Source: Eupeodes corollae (lineage: Eukaryota; Arthropoda; Insecta; Diptera; Syrphidae). From it: a stretch of DNA of 64,000 nucleotides. Both the position numbers and the translations under genes were made by a program. Positions 45,671-56,300 of this stretch are shown piece by piece (position 1 is the stretch's first letter; each line of letters opens with the position of its first letter). The stretch covers positions 307,704,485 through 307,768,484 of the forward strand of contig NC_079147.1 of NCBI RefSeq assembly GCF_945859685.1, in the 5' to 3' direction. Under the pieces are notes generated by a model. That model did no database searches. It saw only the letters and a list, made by a program, of their open reading frames with translations, and was not told the DNA's origin.

Positions 45671-47930
45671 AAAATAAATCACTTCAAAAAACAACGTTTC
45701 AGATTAAATATCTGAATAAATTCTTATTTAAAATATTAAACACACGTTCTTATAAGTTTCATGAATCCAACATTATTTTGTACATAGGATGCCTAATCAA
45801 AAAATTTCATGTATTAATTTTTTGGATCGAACTCAAAGAAAGGTTTATATACAACTTATCGAAGTAGAACCTTTTATATATTGAATCGCTTTTAAAAAGA
45901 TTACAATTAAAAAAAAAAGAAGAACATAACTCTTGTCAATTATAATAGAAATAATAAGTTTATTTCTTTTTATACCAATAACAATTATAAATTAGACAAG
46001 ATACTACGAAATTTTATTATATTTTTGTTGTTGAAGTTGAATAATAAGTTATTTGACTATGCGAAACCTAAGAATAAGTAAAAGTATACATGATAATGAT
46101 ATGTTTATGAAATAACTTTAGAATAGTAAAAGTTTAAGGATTAAGTTATTATCAAATGAACGCAGATGGAATTTGAACATTTTTAAAGACACGAACTAAA
46201 AATATCGGCTAGGAAGATGTTTTTTAATGGTGAGATAAGCGTTGAAAAAAAAATGGTGAAATAAGCAGTAAGGTGGTGCAAGATCATATTTTCACCTTCT
46301 AGTGGTGCCCGTTGGATACTTGAAAGGTGAACTAACGACGAACGTTGGATTCATCGGCTCGAGAACTGTGTCACCTGATTTACCTTCTCAGGAAGTAGGA
46401 CCAATGACCAACTATCGCTCTGTAGAACCAGCTCTAACGATCTCAGTTATGCGCAGGCCTCACAAGCCGGCCATGAAAAGAATTTTTAAATTGTGATGAA
46501 AACACAACTAATAGCCTCGGATGAACGGACTGATAATGTTGACACCCCCCTCCCCCGCAAGCGAAAAACGGTTTAATGTGCGTACACTCAACCGACCACG
46601 CAAAGCAGAGCAGCGTGCCCTCGCCGAAATCAAAGCTGATGTGACAGCCCTCCAGGAGATGCGATTTAATGGGCCAGGCAATAGGAAGATTGAAGGCTGT
46701 GATTTCTACTATGGGAAGTGTCTACTCGATGAGGAAGCGCTTATATGGATGTGGTTTTGCTGTCACAGGGAAACTAAGGCAAAGAGTTTTAGGATTTCAG
46801 AAAATAAATCACTTCAAAAAACAACGTTTCAGATTAAATATCTGAATAAATTCTTATTTAAAATATTAAACACACGTTCTTATAAGTTTCATGAATCCAA
46901 CATTATTTTGTACATAGGATGCCTAATCAAAAAATTTCATGTATTAATTTTTTGGATCGAACTCAAAGAAAGGTTTATATACAACTTATCGAAGTAGAAC
47001 CTTTTATATATTGAATCGCTTTTAAAAAGATTACAATTAAAAAAAAAAGAAGAACATAACTCTTGTCAATTATAATAGAAATAATAAGTTTATTTCTTTT
47101 TATACCAATAACAATTATAAATTAGACAAGATACTACGAAATTTTATTATATTTTTGTTGTTGAAGTTGAATAATAAGTTATTTGACTATGCGAAACCTA
47201 AGAATAAGTAAAAGTATACATGATAATGATATGTTTATGAAATAACTTTAGAATAGTAAAAGTTTAAGGATTAAGTTATTATCAAATGAACGCAGATGGA
47301 ATTTGAACATTTTTAAAGACACGAACTAAAAATATCGGCTAGGAAGATGTTTTTTAATGGTGAGATAAGCGTTGAAAAAAAAATGGTGAAATAAGCAGTA
47401 AGGTGGTGCAAGATCATATTTTCACCTTCTAGTGGTGCCCGTTGGATACTTGAAAGGTGAACTAACGACGAACGTTGGATTCATCGGCTCGAGAACTGTG
47501 TCACCTGATTTACCTTCTCAGGAAGTAGGACCAATGACCAACTATCGCTCTGTAGAACCAGCTCTAACGATCTCAGTTATGCGCAGGCCTCACAAGCCGG
47601 CCATGAAAAGAATTTTTAAATTGTGATGAAAACACAACTAATAGCCTCGGATGAACGGACTGATAATGTTGACACCCCCCTCCCCCGCAAGCGAAAAACG
47701 GTTTAATGTGCGTACACTCAACCGACCACGCAAAGCAGAGCAGCGTGCCCTCGCCGAAATCAAAGCTGATGTGACAGCCCTCCAGGAGATGCGATTTAAT
47801 GGGCCAGGCAATAGGAAGATTGAAGGCTGTGATTTCTACTATGGGAAGTGTCTACTCGATGAGGAAGCGCTTATATGGATGTGGTTTTGCTGTCACAGGG
47901 AAACTAAGGCAAAGAGTTTTAGGATTTCAG
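45671..47930. repeat. Tandem duplication of 1130 bp (two apparently identical copies)
   Basis: Copy 1 is 45671-46800 and copy 2 is 46801-47930. Every stretch I compared is identical, including homopolymer runs. Copy 1 ends in AGGATTTCAG and is followed at once by AAAATAAATC, the start of copy 2. The trinucleotide CAG precedes both copies and ends both, which looks like a microhomology junction. The unit comprises about 600 bp of AT-rich DNA plus the 5' part of an RTE-like LINE. Either the duplication is very recent or it is an assembly artefact. Confidence 0.92.
46260..46800 (+). pseudogene. 5' part of an RTE-like LINE inside duplication copy 1
   Basis: The leader frame (46302-46496) starts at a V codon and reads PVGYLKGELTTNVGFIGSRT. 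The endonuclease N-terminus follows: FNVRTLNRPRKAEQRALAEI, DVTALQEMRFNG and GCDFYYGKCL. The NVRTL and LQEMRF blocks are the start of apurinic-type endonucleases in RTE-like elements. At 46800 the frame runs into the AT-rich start of copy 2, creating a chimeric 158-codon frame (46521-46997) whose last third is not LINE protein. Confidence 0.85.
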
Positions 47931-49370
47931 GAAGTAAGCAAAAGAGTGACGAAAATCCGCATTAAGGCAAAGTTCCACAACCTGAGCCTTATCAGCGCGC
48001 ATGCCTCACGGAAGAGAAGGACGACAAGACCAAAGAAGAATTCTATGAGCTCCTCGTCAAAACATACATATGAGCAATGTCCCAAAAACGATGTTAAAAT
48101 TCTCCTGGGAGATTTTAACGCCAAAATTAGGTAATCCGAACACATAGCCTAAACGACATTACATCTAAGAACGGACTCAGGCTTATCGACTTCCTAGCTG
48201 AGAAAAACATGGTGTTGAGTAGCACTGATTCCCTCGCCCAGATGTCCACAAAGGTACTTGGCGGTCCCCCGATGATCTAAAATGCAACCAAATCGATCAT
48301 GTTGCTATTGACGAAAGACACTCCGCTAGCAACACAGATTCCGACCGCTATCTAGTTGGTGCTAAAACTGCGAGTACGAATATCCATGGAAGCTATTAGG
48401 CAAACAACAACCTCGAGGAGAAGATTCAACTTTGGAAGACTGAAGCAGGAGGATACCGCTAATGCCTTTGCCGGCCGAGTATCCCTAGAGCTTGCCAGAA
48501 ACCCTAAAACGGGCGAGATGTGCCCAAACATCCACTGGCCGAAGAGGTGCTAGGTTTCTCACAGCCGCCAACAGGGAACCGCTAGTTTGATACTGAATAT
48601 GCTCAGGCAAAAAAAACCAAGACGGAGGCATACAGATTGTGGTAGCAAAGAAGGACACTCGCCAGCTCTACGTCGATAAGAGAAGGGAAGAGAAATGCTT
48701 GCTCAGAAGAAAGAAAAAAACCCATAAGCAGCGTGAAGTTTAGTAGATCTAGGGACGTTTTAACAGGAAACAGTTGTGGAGCTTTTATAGAAGAGTCAAA
48801 AAGAAAACAACAGGATTCACTAGCCACCCTGGAGACTGCAAAAATAAGATAATACCGTAGTCGAGACGCAGTCAATGCTAAAAATCTGAAGAGATCATTT
48901 CAACCAGCTGGAGCTATCTGGTAAGTAGCATACTAAAGTTTGGTCGGAAAAAAGCATGCCCGACTAGTGGAACTTAAGCACCATCTGTCCGATCCATACT
49001 AAAGTTTACTGCTTCTCTGCGCATACAGATAACATCTGGCGAAGAAGATTTAATCAGGAGTTATAAATGCTGTACAGCAACTTGCCACTGGTCAAAAAAC
49101 TGCGTGTACAACGCTTACGATGGCTAGGGCATGTCGAGCGAATGAACATCGAAGCTCCGTAAGTTATTCCACCCCAAGGGTGAAGGAACAAGAAGCAAAG
49201 GCAGGCCTCATCTCCGATGGAGTGATCAAGTTGAGGCCGACGCACGTCAACTTGGTATTCCAAACTGGAGGCAGCAAGCTATAATCGAGTAGGCCCGCGA
49301 AAGTTATTACTTGACGCCCAGGAGCACAGTGCGCTATAGCGCCAACTCAACTAAAGTAAAGAGATAACCA
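47390..49370 (+). mobile_element. RTE-like LINE with RT domain deleted
   Basis: In order: the same leader and endonuclease start as in the upstream copy (47432-47930), then SLISAHA (about 47977), EEFYELLVKTY, DVKILLGDFNAKI (endonuclease catalytic DFN, about 48098-48128), NGLRLIDFLAEKNMVLSST (about 48170-48228), and CNQIDHVAI and SNTDSDRYLV in other frames. A Lys/Arg-rich linker follows (about 48600-48830). Then SEKSMPD leads to a WNLSTICPI block (about 48945-48990), the first RT motif. The palm is missing: the next sequence is YSNLPLVKKLRVQRLRWLGH plus VERM, then GRPHLRW and LGIPNWRQQA (about 49070-49280), the C-terminal tail. The element is therefore dead, lacking all RT catalytic residues. 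Confidence 0.87.
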
Positions 49371-49436
49371 GTAAAAACATTTTTGGTCTTTCGAAATGAA
49401 CTTTCCCTTAATAGCTTTTGTTGTTTAACTTTTACA

Positions 49437-49450
49437 GTTAGAATGTCTGG
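49437..49450 (+). promoter_or_regulatory. Array-conserved upstream motif of tRNA-Ile genes (GTTAGAATATC-like)
   Basis: A GTTAGAATATCGGC-like motif begins exactly 42 bp before the first base of each array member. It is at 49437, 50083, 50755 (before a stub), 51076, 51658, 52327 (before a stub), 52648 and 53251. About 50-60 bp further upstream most units share a TTTCGACCTTTCAA block. The motif's position is compatible with an upstream Pol III element, but shared descent of the units could also explain it. The minus-strand gene at 39264 and the tRNA-Lys gene lack it. Confidence 0.6.
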
Positions 49451-49478
49451 AATTTATTTTTAAAACATATTTTCATCT

Positions 49479-49552
49479 GGCCCATTAGCTCAGTTGGTTA
49501 GAGCGTCGTGCTAATAACGCGAAGGTCGTGGGTTCGATCCCCCCATGGGCCA
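49479..49552 (+). tRNA. tRNA-Ile (AAT), intact, array member 1
   Basis: The sequence is identical to the gene at 39264 over all 74 nt, with intact A and B boxes and anticodon loop CTAATAA. It is followed by AAATTTGTTTTTA, whose T run is the terminator. It is the first unit of the array and starts about 110 bp after the end of the RTE-like LINE. Confidence 0.97.
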
Positions 49553-50124
49553 AATTTGTTTTTATACCAATTATAAAATCGCACATATATGTACTTGATT
49601 AAAATTTTAATAATCTCTGTTCTATCCAAGATATTTCAAACTTGTTATGTCAAATTTATTTTCAAGTTTCAGTCCTTGTAGATGGTAATGAAATGAATAA
49701 CTGACTATCCAGGCACGAAAAACAATTAATTTATTCTTTCTTCGAATATGATACAGAACCAGATTAAATATAAAATTATTAATTTGTTTAATAAATATTC
49801 AAGTTAAAGATTAAAAATGAAGCGATTTAACGCCTTCATAAATAATATTCTAATCAAATTAAACAAGTCATGTAGTTATGAGCTGGAAGCTTAATCCAAA
49901 TATTTATACCAATCAGTTCTAGTTAACTAAAAATGAAAATTATCAGTCAGACTATAATAGCCCACTTTTAAAAATTAGGACAGCACAATTGTATGACAAA
50001 ATCTTTTCGGCCTTTCAAGATTACGTATCTATTCTTCAAAATGACTATAAATAAAAACGCATGTGTGTATCACCTTAGGACCGTTAGAATATCGGCGATT
50101 TAATCGGAAATCAGATTTTCATGT

Positions 50125-50198
50125 GGCCCATTAGCTCAGTTGGTTAGAGCGTCGTGCTAATAACGCGAAGGTCGTGGGTTCGATCCCCCCATGGGCCA
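50125..50198 (+). tRNA. tRNA-Ile (AAT), intact, array member 2
   Basis: All 74 nt are identical to member 1. It begins the first of two higher-order units of about 1.58 kb. The downstream flank ATTCGTTTTTATACC holds the terminator. Confidence 0.97.
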
Positions 50199-50796
50199 AA
50201 TTCGTTTTTATACCAATTAAAATCGGACTAAATAATATAGTTTTAATATGTATAGATAATTTTGTTTTCTAATTTATTGCAAAGTCTTTGTTTTTTAGAA
50301 TATGATGAGTTTTTGCAAAAGAACAGAAAATTTATTATTTTGACGAATATCGTACAAAACCGTTATAATGAAAAACAATATATTTTATTTATCTGGCAGT
50401 TTCAAATTTATTTTCAAATCCTTGTTTTTGGAACAGGTAATAAATGTTTGAGTATTTCGTCGAATATGGTTTAAATATCCAATTTAAACCTTTTAAACAA
50501 AGTAATATAATGTCATTATACACATTTGAACCAAGCTTAAAAAAATAATTGTTTTTGAGTAAAATATTTTATACCAATCAATTCTAATTCATCAAATATA
50601 AATTTAGACCAATTAATTCATACATGCATACAATTGAATACAAATAAATGCCTATAATTGTGTTCAAAAAGGACAATAAAATCGTGGAATAAGCTGTTAG
50701 AGCGTTTTCGACATTTCGAGATTAAATTTCTATTCTTTGAAAATCCGTTTTACCGTTAGAATATCGGCAGTTTATTGTTAAATAAAATTATCAGCC

Positions 50797-50806
50797 GGCC
50801 CATTAG
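50797..50806 (+). pseudogene. tRNA-Ile stub 1 (first 10 nt only)
   Basis: GGCCCATTAG remains, then the sequence switches to GTTATCAACATACACATTTG, which is spacer otherwise found about 300 bp after member 2 (near 50514). The upstream 42-bp motif and flank are intact. This is a recombination joint, not point decay. Confidence 0.85.
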
Positions 50807-51117
50807 GTTATCAACATACACATTTGAACCAAGTATATAAAAATAATAGTTTTTGAGTAAAATATTTTATACCAATCAATTCTAATTCATCAAATATAAA
50901 TTTATACCAATTACTTCATAGTAGAAAATACATGCATATAATATCATTTTATATCATTTAATTCAGAAAAGCCTATAATTGTGTTCAAAAAGGACAATCA
51001 AATCGTGGAATAAGCTGTTAGAGCATTTTCGACCTTTCAAGATTAAGTTTCCAATCTTTCAAAATCCTTTTTTGAGTTAGAATATTGGCAGTTTATTGTT
51101 AAATAAAATTATCAGCT

Positions 51118-51191
51118 GGCCCATTAGCTCAGTTTGTTAGAGCGTCGTGCTAATTACGCGAAGGTCGTGGTTTCGATCCCCCCATGGGCCA
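51118..51191 (+). pseudogene. tRNA-Ile copy with three defects
   Basis: Relative to the intact copies: D loop AGTTGGTTA is AGTTTGTTA, losing one of the conserved GG pair and altering the A box; the anticodon loop CTAATAA is CTAATTA, losing the purine at position 37; and T stem GTGGG is GTGGT, breaking the last T-stem pair and the first base of the B box. Both internal Pol III promoter boxes are hit, so it is probably silent or unstable. Acceptor stem and anticodon AAT are unchanged. Confidence 0.9.
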
Positions 51192-51699
51192 AATTTATTT
51201 TTATACCAATTGCAATTTTAACAAAACTTAACAATTTAAATTGAATACAATTTATATGCTTTTAAAACTTGTTTGCAATTATTATTATTTTATATGTAGG
51301 TTATTTTGAAGCTAAGTTTCTGACAATTGGACCATTAAAATTGCTATTTTAGTTTTCATAGTATATGGTCGAATTTATAAGAAACAAAAATGTGCTCTGT
51401 GTAAAAATGTTTTCAAAACTAGGGCAAAATAAATAAACTCGTATCAAACTACTTTTATTTACTTACCATGTCCGATTGGAGTCAAAATGAGTCACAAGCT
51501 TGAAACAAGTAAACATTTAGACCATTCAATTCATAATAAAAACAGCTTATAACCGAATTCAATAAAGACAATACAATCGGTGTGTTGGATTAGCTGATAA
51601 GACGTTTTCGACCTTTCAAAATGGCGTCTCTTTTTATGGATAATTCTATTCCTTACCGTTAGAATATCGGCAATTTATTTTTAACTAACATTTCCATCT

Positions 51700-51773
51700 G
51701 GCCCATTAGCTCAGTTGGTTAGAGCGTCGTGCTAATAACGCGAAGGTCGTGGGTTCGATCCCCCCATGGGCCA
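51700..51773 (+). tRNA. tRNA-Ile (AAT), intact, array member 3
   Basis: All 74 nt are identical to member 1. It begins the second higher-order unit, 1575 bp after member 2. The following ~60 bp and the spacer beyond are nearly the same as those after member 2, differing by scattered substitutions and small indels. Confidence 0.97.
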
Positions 51774-52368
51774 AATTCGTTTTTATACCAATTAAAATCG
51801 CACTAAATAATATAATTTTAATATGAATACATAATTTTGTTTTCTAATTTATTGCAAAGTCTTTGTTTTTTAGAATATGATGAGTTTTTGCTAAAGAACA
51901 GAAAATTTATTATTATGACGAATATCGTTCAAAACCGTTATAATGAAAAACAATATATTTTACTTATCTGGCAGTTTCAAATTTATTTTCAAATCCTTGT
52001 TGGAACAGGTAATAAATGTTTGAGTATTTCGTCGAATATGGTTTAAATATCCAATTTAAACCTTTTAAACAAAGTAATATAATGTCATTATACACATTTG
52101 AACCAAGATTAAAAAAATAATTGTTTTTGAGTAAAATATTTTATACCAATCAATTCTAATTCATCAAATATAAATTTAGACCAATTAATTCATACATGCA
52201 TACAATTGAATACAAATAAATGCCTATAATTGTGTTCAAAAAGGACAATAAAATCGTGGAATAAGCTGTTAGAGCGTTTTCGACATTTCGAGATTAAATT
52301 TCTATTCTTTGAAAATCCGTTTTACCGTTAGAATATCGGCAGTTTATTGTTAAATAAAATTATCAGCT

Positions 52369-52378
52369 GGCCCATTAG
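52369..52378 (+). pseudogene. tRNA-Ile stub 2 (first 10 nt only)
   Basis: It has the same GGCCCATTAG plus GTTATCAACATACAC joint as stub 1, 1572 bp downstream, so the truncation predates the duplication of the higher-order unit. Confidence 0.85.
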
Positions 52379-52689
52379 GTTATCAACATACACATTTGAA
52401 CGAAGTATATAAAAATAATAGTTTTTGAGTAAAATATTTTATACCAATCAATTCTAATTCATCAAATATAAATTTATACCAATTAATTCATAGTAGAAAA
52501 TACATGCATACATTATCATTTTATATCATTTAATTCAGAAAAGCCTATAATTGTGTTCAAAAAGGACAATCAAATCGTGGAATAAGCTGTTAGAGCATTT
52601 TCGACCTTTCAAGATTAAGTTTCCATTCTTTCAAAATCCTTTTTACAGTTAGAATATTGGCAGTTTATTGTTAAATAAAATTATCAGCT

Positions 52690-52763
52690 GGCCCATTAGC
52701 TCAGTTTGTTAGAGCGTCGTGCTAATAACGCGAAGGTCGTGGTTTCGATCCCCCCATGGGCCA
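52690..52763 (+). pseudogene. tRNA-Ile copy with two defects
   Basis: It shares the AGTTTGTTA D-loop change and the GTGGT T-stem change with the copy at 51118 but keeps the normal anticodon loop CTAATAA. The two shared changes therefore predate the unit duplication, and the position-37 change at 51118 came afterwards. Confidence 0.9.
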
Positions 52764-53292
52764 AATTTGTTTTTATACCAATTGCAATTTTAACAAGACT
52801 TAACAATTTAAATTGAATACAATTTATATGCTTTTAAAACTTGTTTGCAATTATTATTATTATTTATGTAGGTTATTTTGAAGGTAAGTTTTTAACTATT
52901 GGACCTTTAAAATTGCTATTTTAGATTTCGAAGAATGTGGTCTAATATAAGAAACAAAAATGTGTTCTGTGTAAAAATGTTTTCAAAATTAGTATAAAAT
53001 AAATAAATTCTTATCGCACTACTTTTTTTTATTTAGCTTGGCCGATTTGATTCAAAAACTCAAAAAAGCAAACATTTAGACCATTCAATTTAGATTGTAA
53101 AATACATACTCATCTTGTGCGAGTACTATCAGAAAAGTTTATAACTAAATTCAAAAAAAGCCAATACAATCGGTGCGTCAGATTAACTGATAGGATGTTT
53201 TCAACCTTTCAAAATGGCGTCTGTATTTTTGAAAAATTCTCTTTCTTACCGTTAGAATATCGGAAATTTATTTTATACTAAAATTATCACCT

Positions 53293-53366
53293 GGCCCATT
53301 AGCTCAGTTGGTTAGAGCGTCGTGCTAATAACGCGAAGGTCGTGGGTTCGATCCCCCCATGGGCCA
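53293..53366 (+). tRNA. tRNA-Ile (AAT), intact, array member 4 (last)
   Basis: All 74 nt are identical to member 1. Its downstream flank (ATTAAAATATTTTGCGC) differs from all other members, marking the right edge of the array. The nearest downstream T run is a TTTT about 7 bp on, enough for Pol III termination. Confidence 0.97.
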
Positions 53367-56300
53367 TTAAAATATTTTGCGCTATTGTGCTTCCGCCTTA
53401 ATTTTGATTCCTTTTCTCCTTTCCATTCATTACGTATGCGTCTATTTAATATTTCCCGTTCTTATGTACGATATACATAGGTTTTGGTTGATCCAAAGTA
53501 ATGCACTTTTATGGCATCAACAAAACACACATAACCAAGCCGTTATATTTGGCTATAAAAAGGTATCCGTAAGAACCTCTAACAAGCATCCATTGAGCAG
53601 CATGTAACTGCTATTTGGACTTTATTTCTATTTTTTATATCTTCCTGCCTCCCGGTCTATATTCTCGTATAATAATGCTACGTTGTTGTGTCTGTTTCTA
53701 TTTTTTGTATTACTAACGACATCGGAAACAACTTAAACCAGAGGGAACTTATATAAGTTGTACCTATCTATTCGTTTCTATAACGTCTATATAGCATTGA
53801 CATCTAGTTGTAGCTGGAAACTGGAATCTGTCTCTCTTTTGGGCCAAACTACCGCATGGCTAATTGAATCCTCGAACACCGCAAGATCGAAAGCTCATTG
53901 AATTTTATGACAACATACGACAACGATGACGACATCGATGGCAATGGCTATGGCGATGGTTGACAGTCGTGGCTGCTGCAAAATTAAACTTTCCGTCGAA
54001 TCGGGGCTGCGCAGCGATAAAGTGATATAAAATTTTACGATTATTATTTTCGATTGCTATACGCTTCCTTGAGCCTTTACTATGTTTCGTTTCATTTTGG
54101 ATTCGATGGCGGCTGGTTTGGTTTTGGTTTTGGTTTGGGTTCGACAGTGGCACAAAGTAGGTGATTCTTGTACACATTTTGTATTTTGTCTGTCGTCAGC
54201 ATCAGGAACCAGGCATCAGCATCACCATCGTCAGCAGCGGCAGAATGAGCAGCGATTGAATGCCGTAGCGTAGTTGTGAGGCACGTCATAAATGTTGTAA
54301 GTGATTAAAATGACAATAGAAACTGGGAGTGATGGAGTGAGAGTCAATGGGGCGAACAGGACATGTGAATAAATTGGGAAGGACCCTCCGCAAATCCTTT
54401 ATCCTTTATCATTTCTGTTTTTTTTTTGGTTTTAGTATTTTGCTGTTTTTTTTTTAGGGTATATTGTATGTGTTTGGTTGTGGGTTGTCATTTTAGTCGA
54501 CTGAAGTTTTATGCCTTTCTAATTCCCATTGTTCGGCCTATAATATGTGGCTTCTTGCTTAAAGTCGACTAAAGTAGGTATAATACAGTAGATTCTATGA
54601 AATAGGCGTCACGTTCGTGTTAGCAAATAAGAAGCGATGACACTGTCTCGCGTCCCCATTCTGTCTGAAAATGGCAACCCTCTCTATGTTATAGGAACTC
54701 ATATATTTGTTTTTAATGCTTTTTATATCATTTGGGTACAAGTTTTATCGGCGCTCGTAATATTTTGTTCCTTTTTTTAGGCATATCATTTTTTCGTCTG
54801 TGCGTTCAATTGTATTTTAGTATGAATTAGAAAATATTATCTTCAAAACACACATTAATGGTTTTATGTCTTGACTTATAAAAAAAACGAAAATAAATTC
54901 TAATGGCTTCAAAACAGGAAATTATGACACAATTTAATGTTAAAAAATAACACAGCAAGTTCTATAAAGCTCTTAAAGAGTGAATTATTTGAGCTTAAAT
55001 GTTTTTTTTATTCCCACACTCGATCATAAAGTAAACTTGACGTATTTGGGATGATAGGATCGTTGGTATTAAGAGTATATTTTAAAGGAAAGAATAAAAC
55101 TTGAATTCAGAGTTTCGCAAATCCGTTTAAAACAAACTTTATTTCTTTTTTAATCGTTTTAACATTCTGGCTTATAATTAATGGCAACGTAAATGACGTT
55201 ATCTCTAGGTTCAAAGACATCAATTTTGATCTTGGACAAAAGAAGCGGAATTTTAGAATTTTTGAAATTTTAGAATTTTTCAGAAGAGGACGACGTTGAT
55301 GATTGATACTCCATGCTTAGAAATGGCGCAGTCGTGCTATGGAAAATGTTCAGAAGATCTAAAATTTCGTTACGCATTGTTTGTTAGAGCGAAATAACAC
55401 ATGTGAAATCTTTCTTGCCATACAAAAATCAAAGCACTGGGAGATGCTTCTTCATCTTTTTTTTTCTCTAGAACTTATGCCTCCCAAAATCACCTGTGGC
55501 CTGGCCCATTCACTACAACAGACCTTCAATTCTTATGGAGACACGGAAAATGGCTTGGTAAGTGTTTTTCTTTGAAATAAAATTCAGTTTCTAAGAAAAT
55601 TATTCACAAATTGCCCTTGAAATGGCAGGGAATGAAGTTATTTTTTGACTTAAAAACAGTGGTCTTAAGGTTATAGATCCAAATTCATAAGTATGTCTTA
55701 ACGAAAGTTAGAACTTTTTCTTGGAAAACCAATAATCTTTTCAGTAGACACTTTAAATCAACCTTTTTCATTTTTGTTTTTGTGTCTATTTGCACTTAAA
55801 AGGATTTCTTATAACACCGCAACCGGCATATAAGGCCTATCACAATGAAGCTTTATTAAATATAAATATTTTCTTAAGATTCAAACTCGGAGGGAGGGGA
55901 AGATTTTAACTTTGGTCATGATATTATAGGCTTCATCGTGATATAGTCTGTAAAGAAGGGTTGCCATTAAATAATCGGTTGGGTTCCCCTTCCCCGTTGA
56001 AAGATCAAAACTCATAATTTGTTCGGTCCAAGCGGTGTTAACTAACCAGATACCCTTGGAAGATATCAACAAAACAATAACAGAATTGGAGCAAACATTT
56101 TGTGGAGCCTTCAACTTTAGGAGCCTGGTTAATTCCTAAATCGTTGAACTCTAGATTGGTAGTAATCAGCTCCCTAGATAATATAGCAAGCCACGAGTTA
56201 GTATTGAAATCAGGTAAATGACAACCGAAAGTATATCATATGTACAAATTCCATCGGCTTTTCATAGTGAATTGAAATAGGACCAAATTCCTAATTTGGA

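Larger units (their letters stand above)
50125..53292. repeat. Higher-order tandem repeat of the tRNA-Ile array (2 units, ~1.58 kb)
   Basis: Unit A is 50125-51699 and unit B is 51700-53292. Each contains, in order, an intact gene, spacer, a 10-nt stub, spacer, a defective copy, and spacer. Matching landmarks are offset by 1575, 1572, 1572 and 1593 bp. The spacer includes a paired 69-70-codon frame (50262-50474 and 51837-52046) that is only conserved because of the duplication and is not a gene. Confidence 0.93.

Noticed and set aside
46521..46997. 158-codon frame across the duplication junction
   Set aside because: Its first two thirds are LINE endonuclease and the last third is AT-rich DNA joined by the tandem duplication, so it is not a real protein.
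50262..52046. Paired 69-70-codon frames in the tRNA spacers (50262-50474 and 51837-52046)
   Set aside because: Their similarity comes from duplication of the tRNA array unit. An indel between them and an AT-driven composition argue against coding.
53881..54289. Frames on both strands with His/Arg and Pro/Lys runs near 54 kb
   Set aside because: They translate CAT/CATCG and GGTTTTG simple repeats. No gene structure is visible.
55881..56114. 77-codon minus frame at 55.9-56.1 kb
   Set aside because: The composition is protein-like, but no motif, start context or neighbouring exon supports it.
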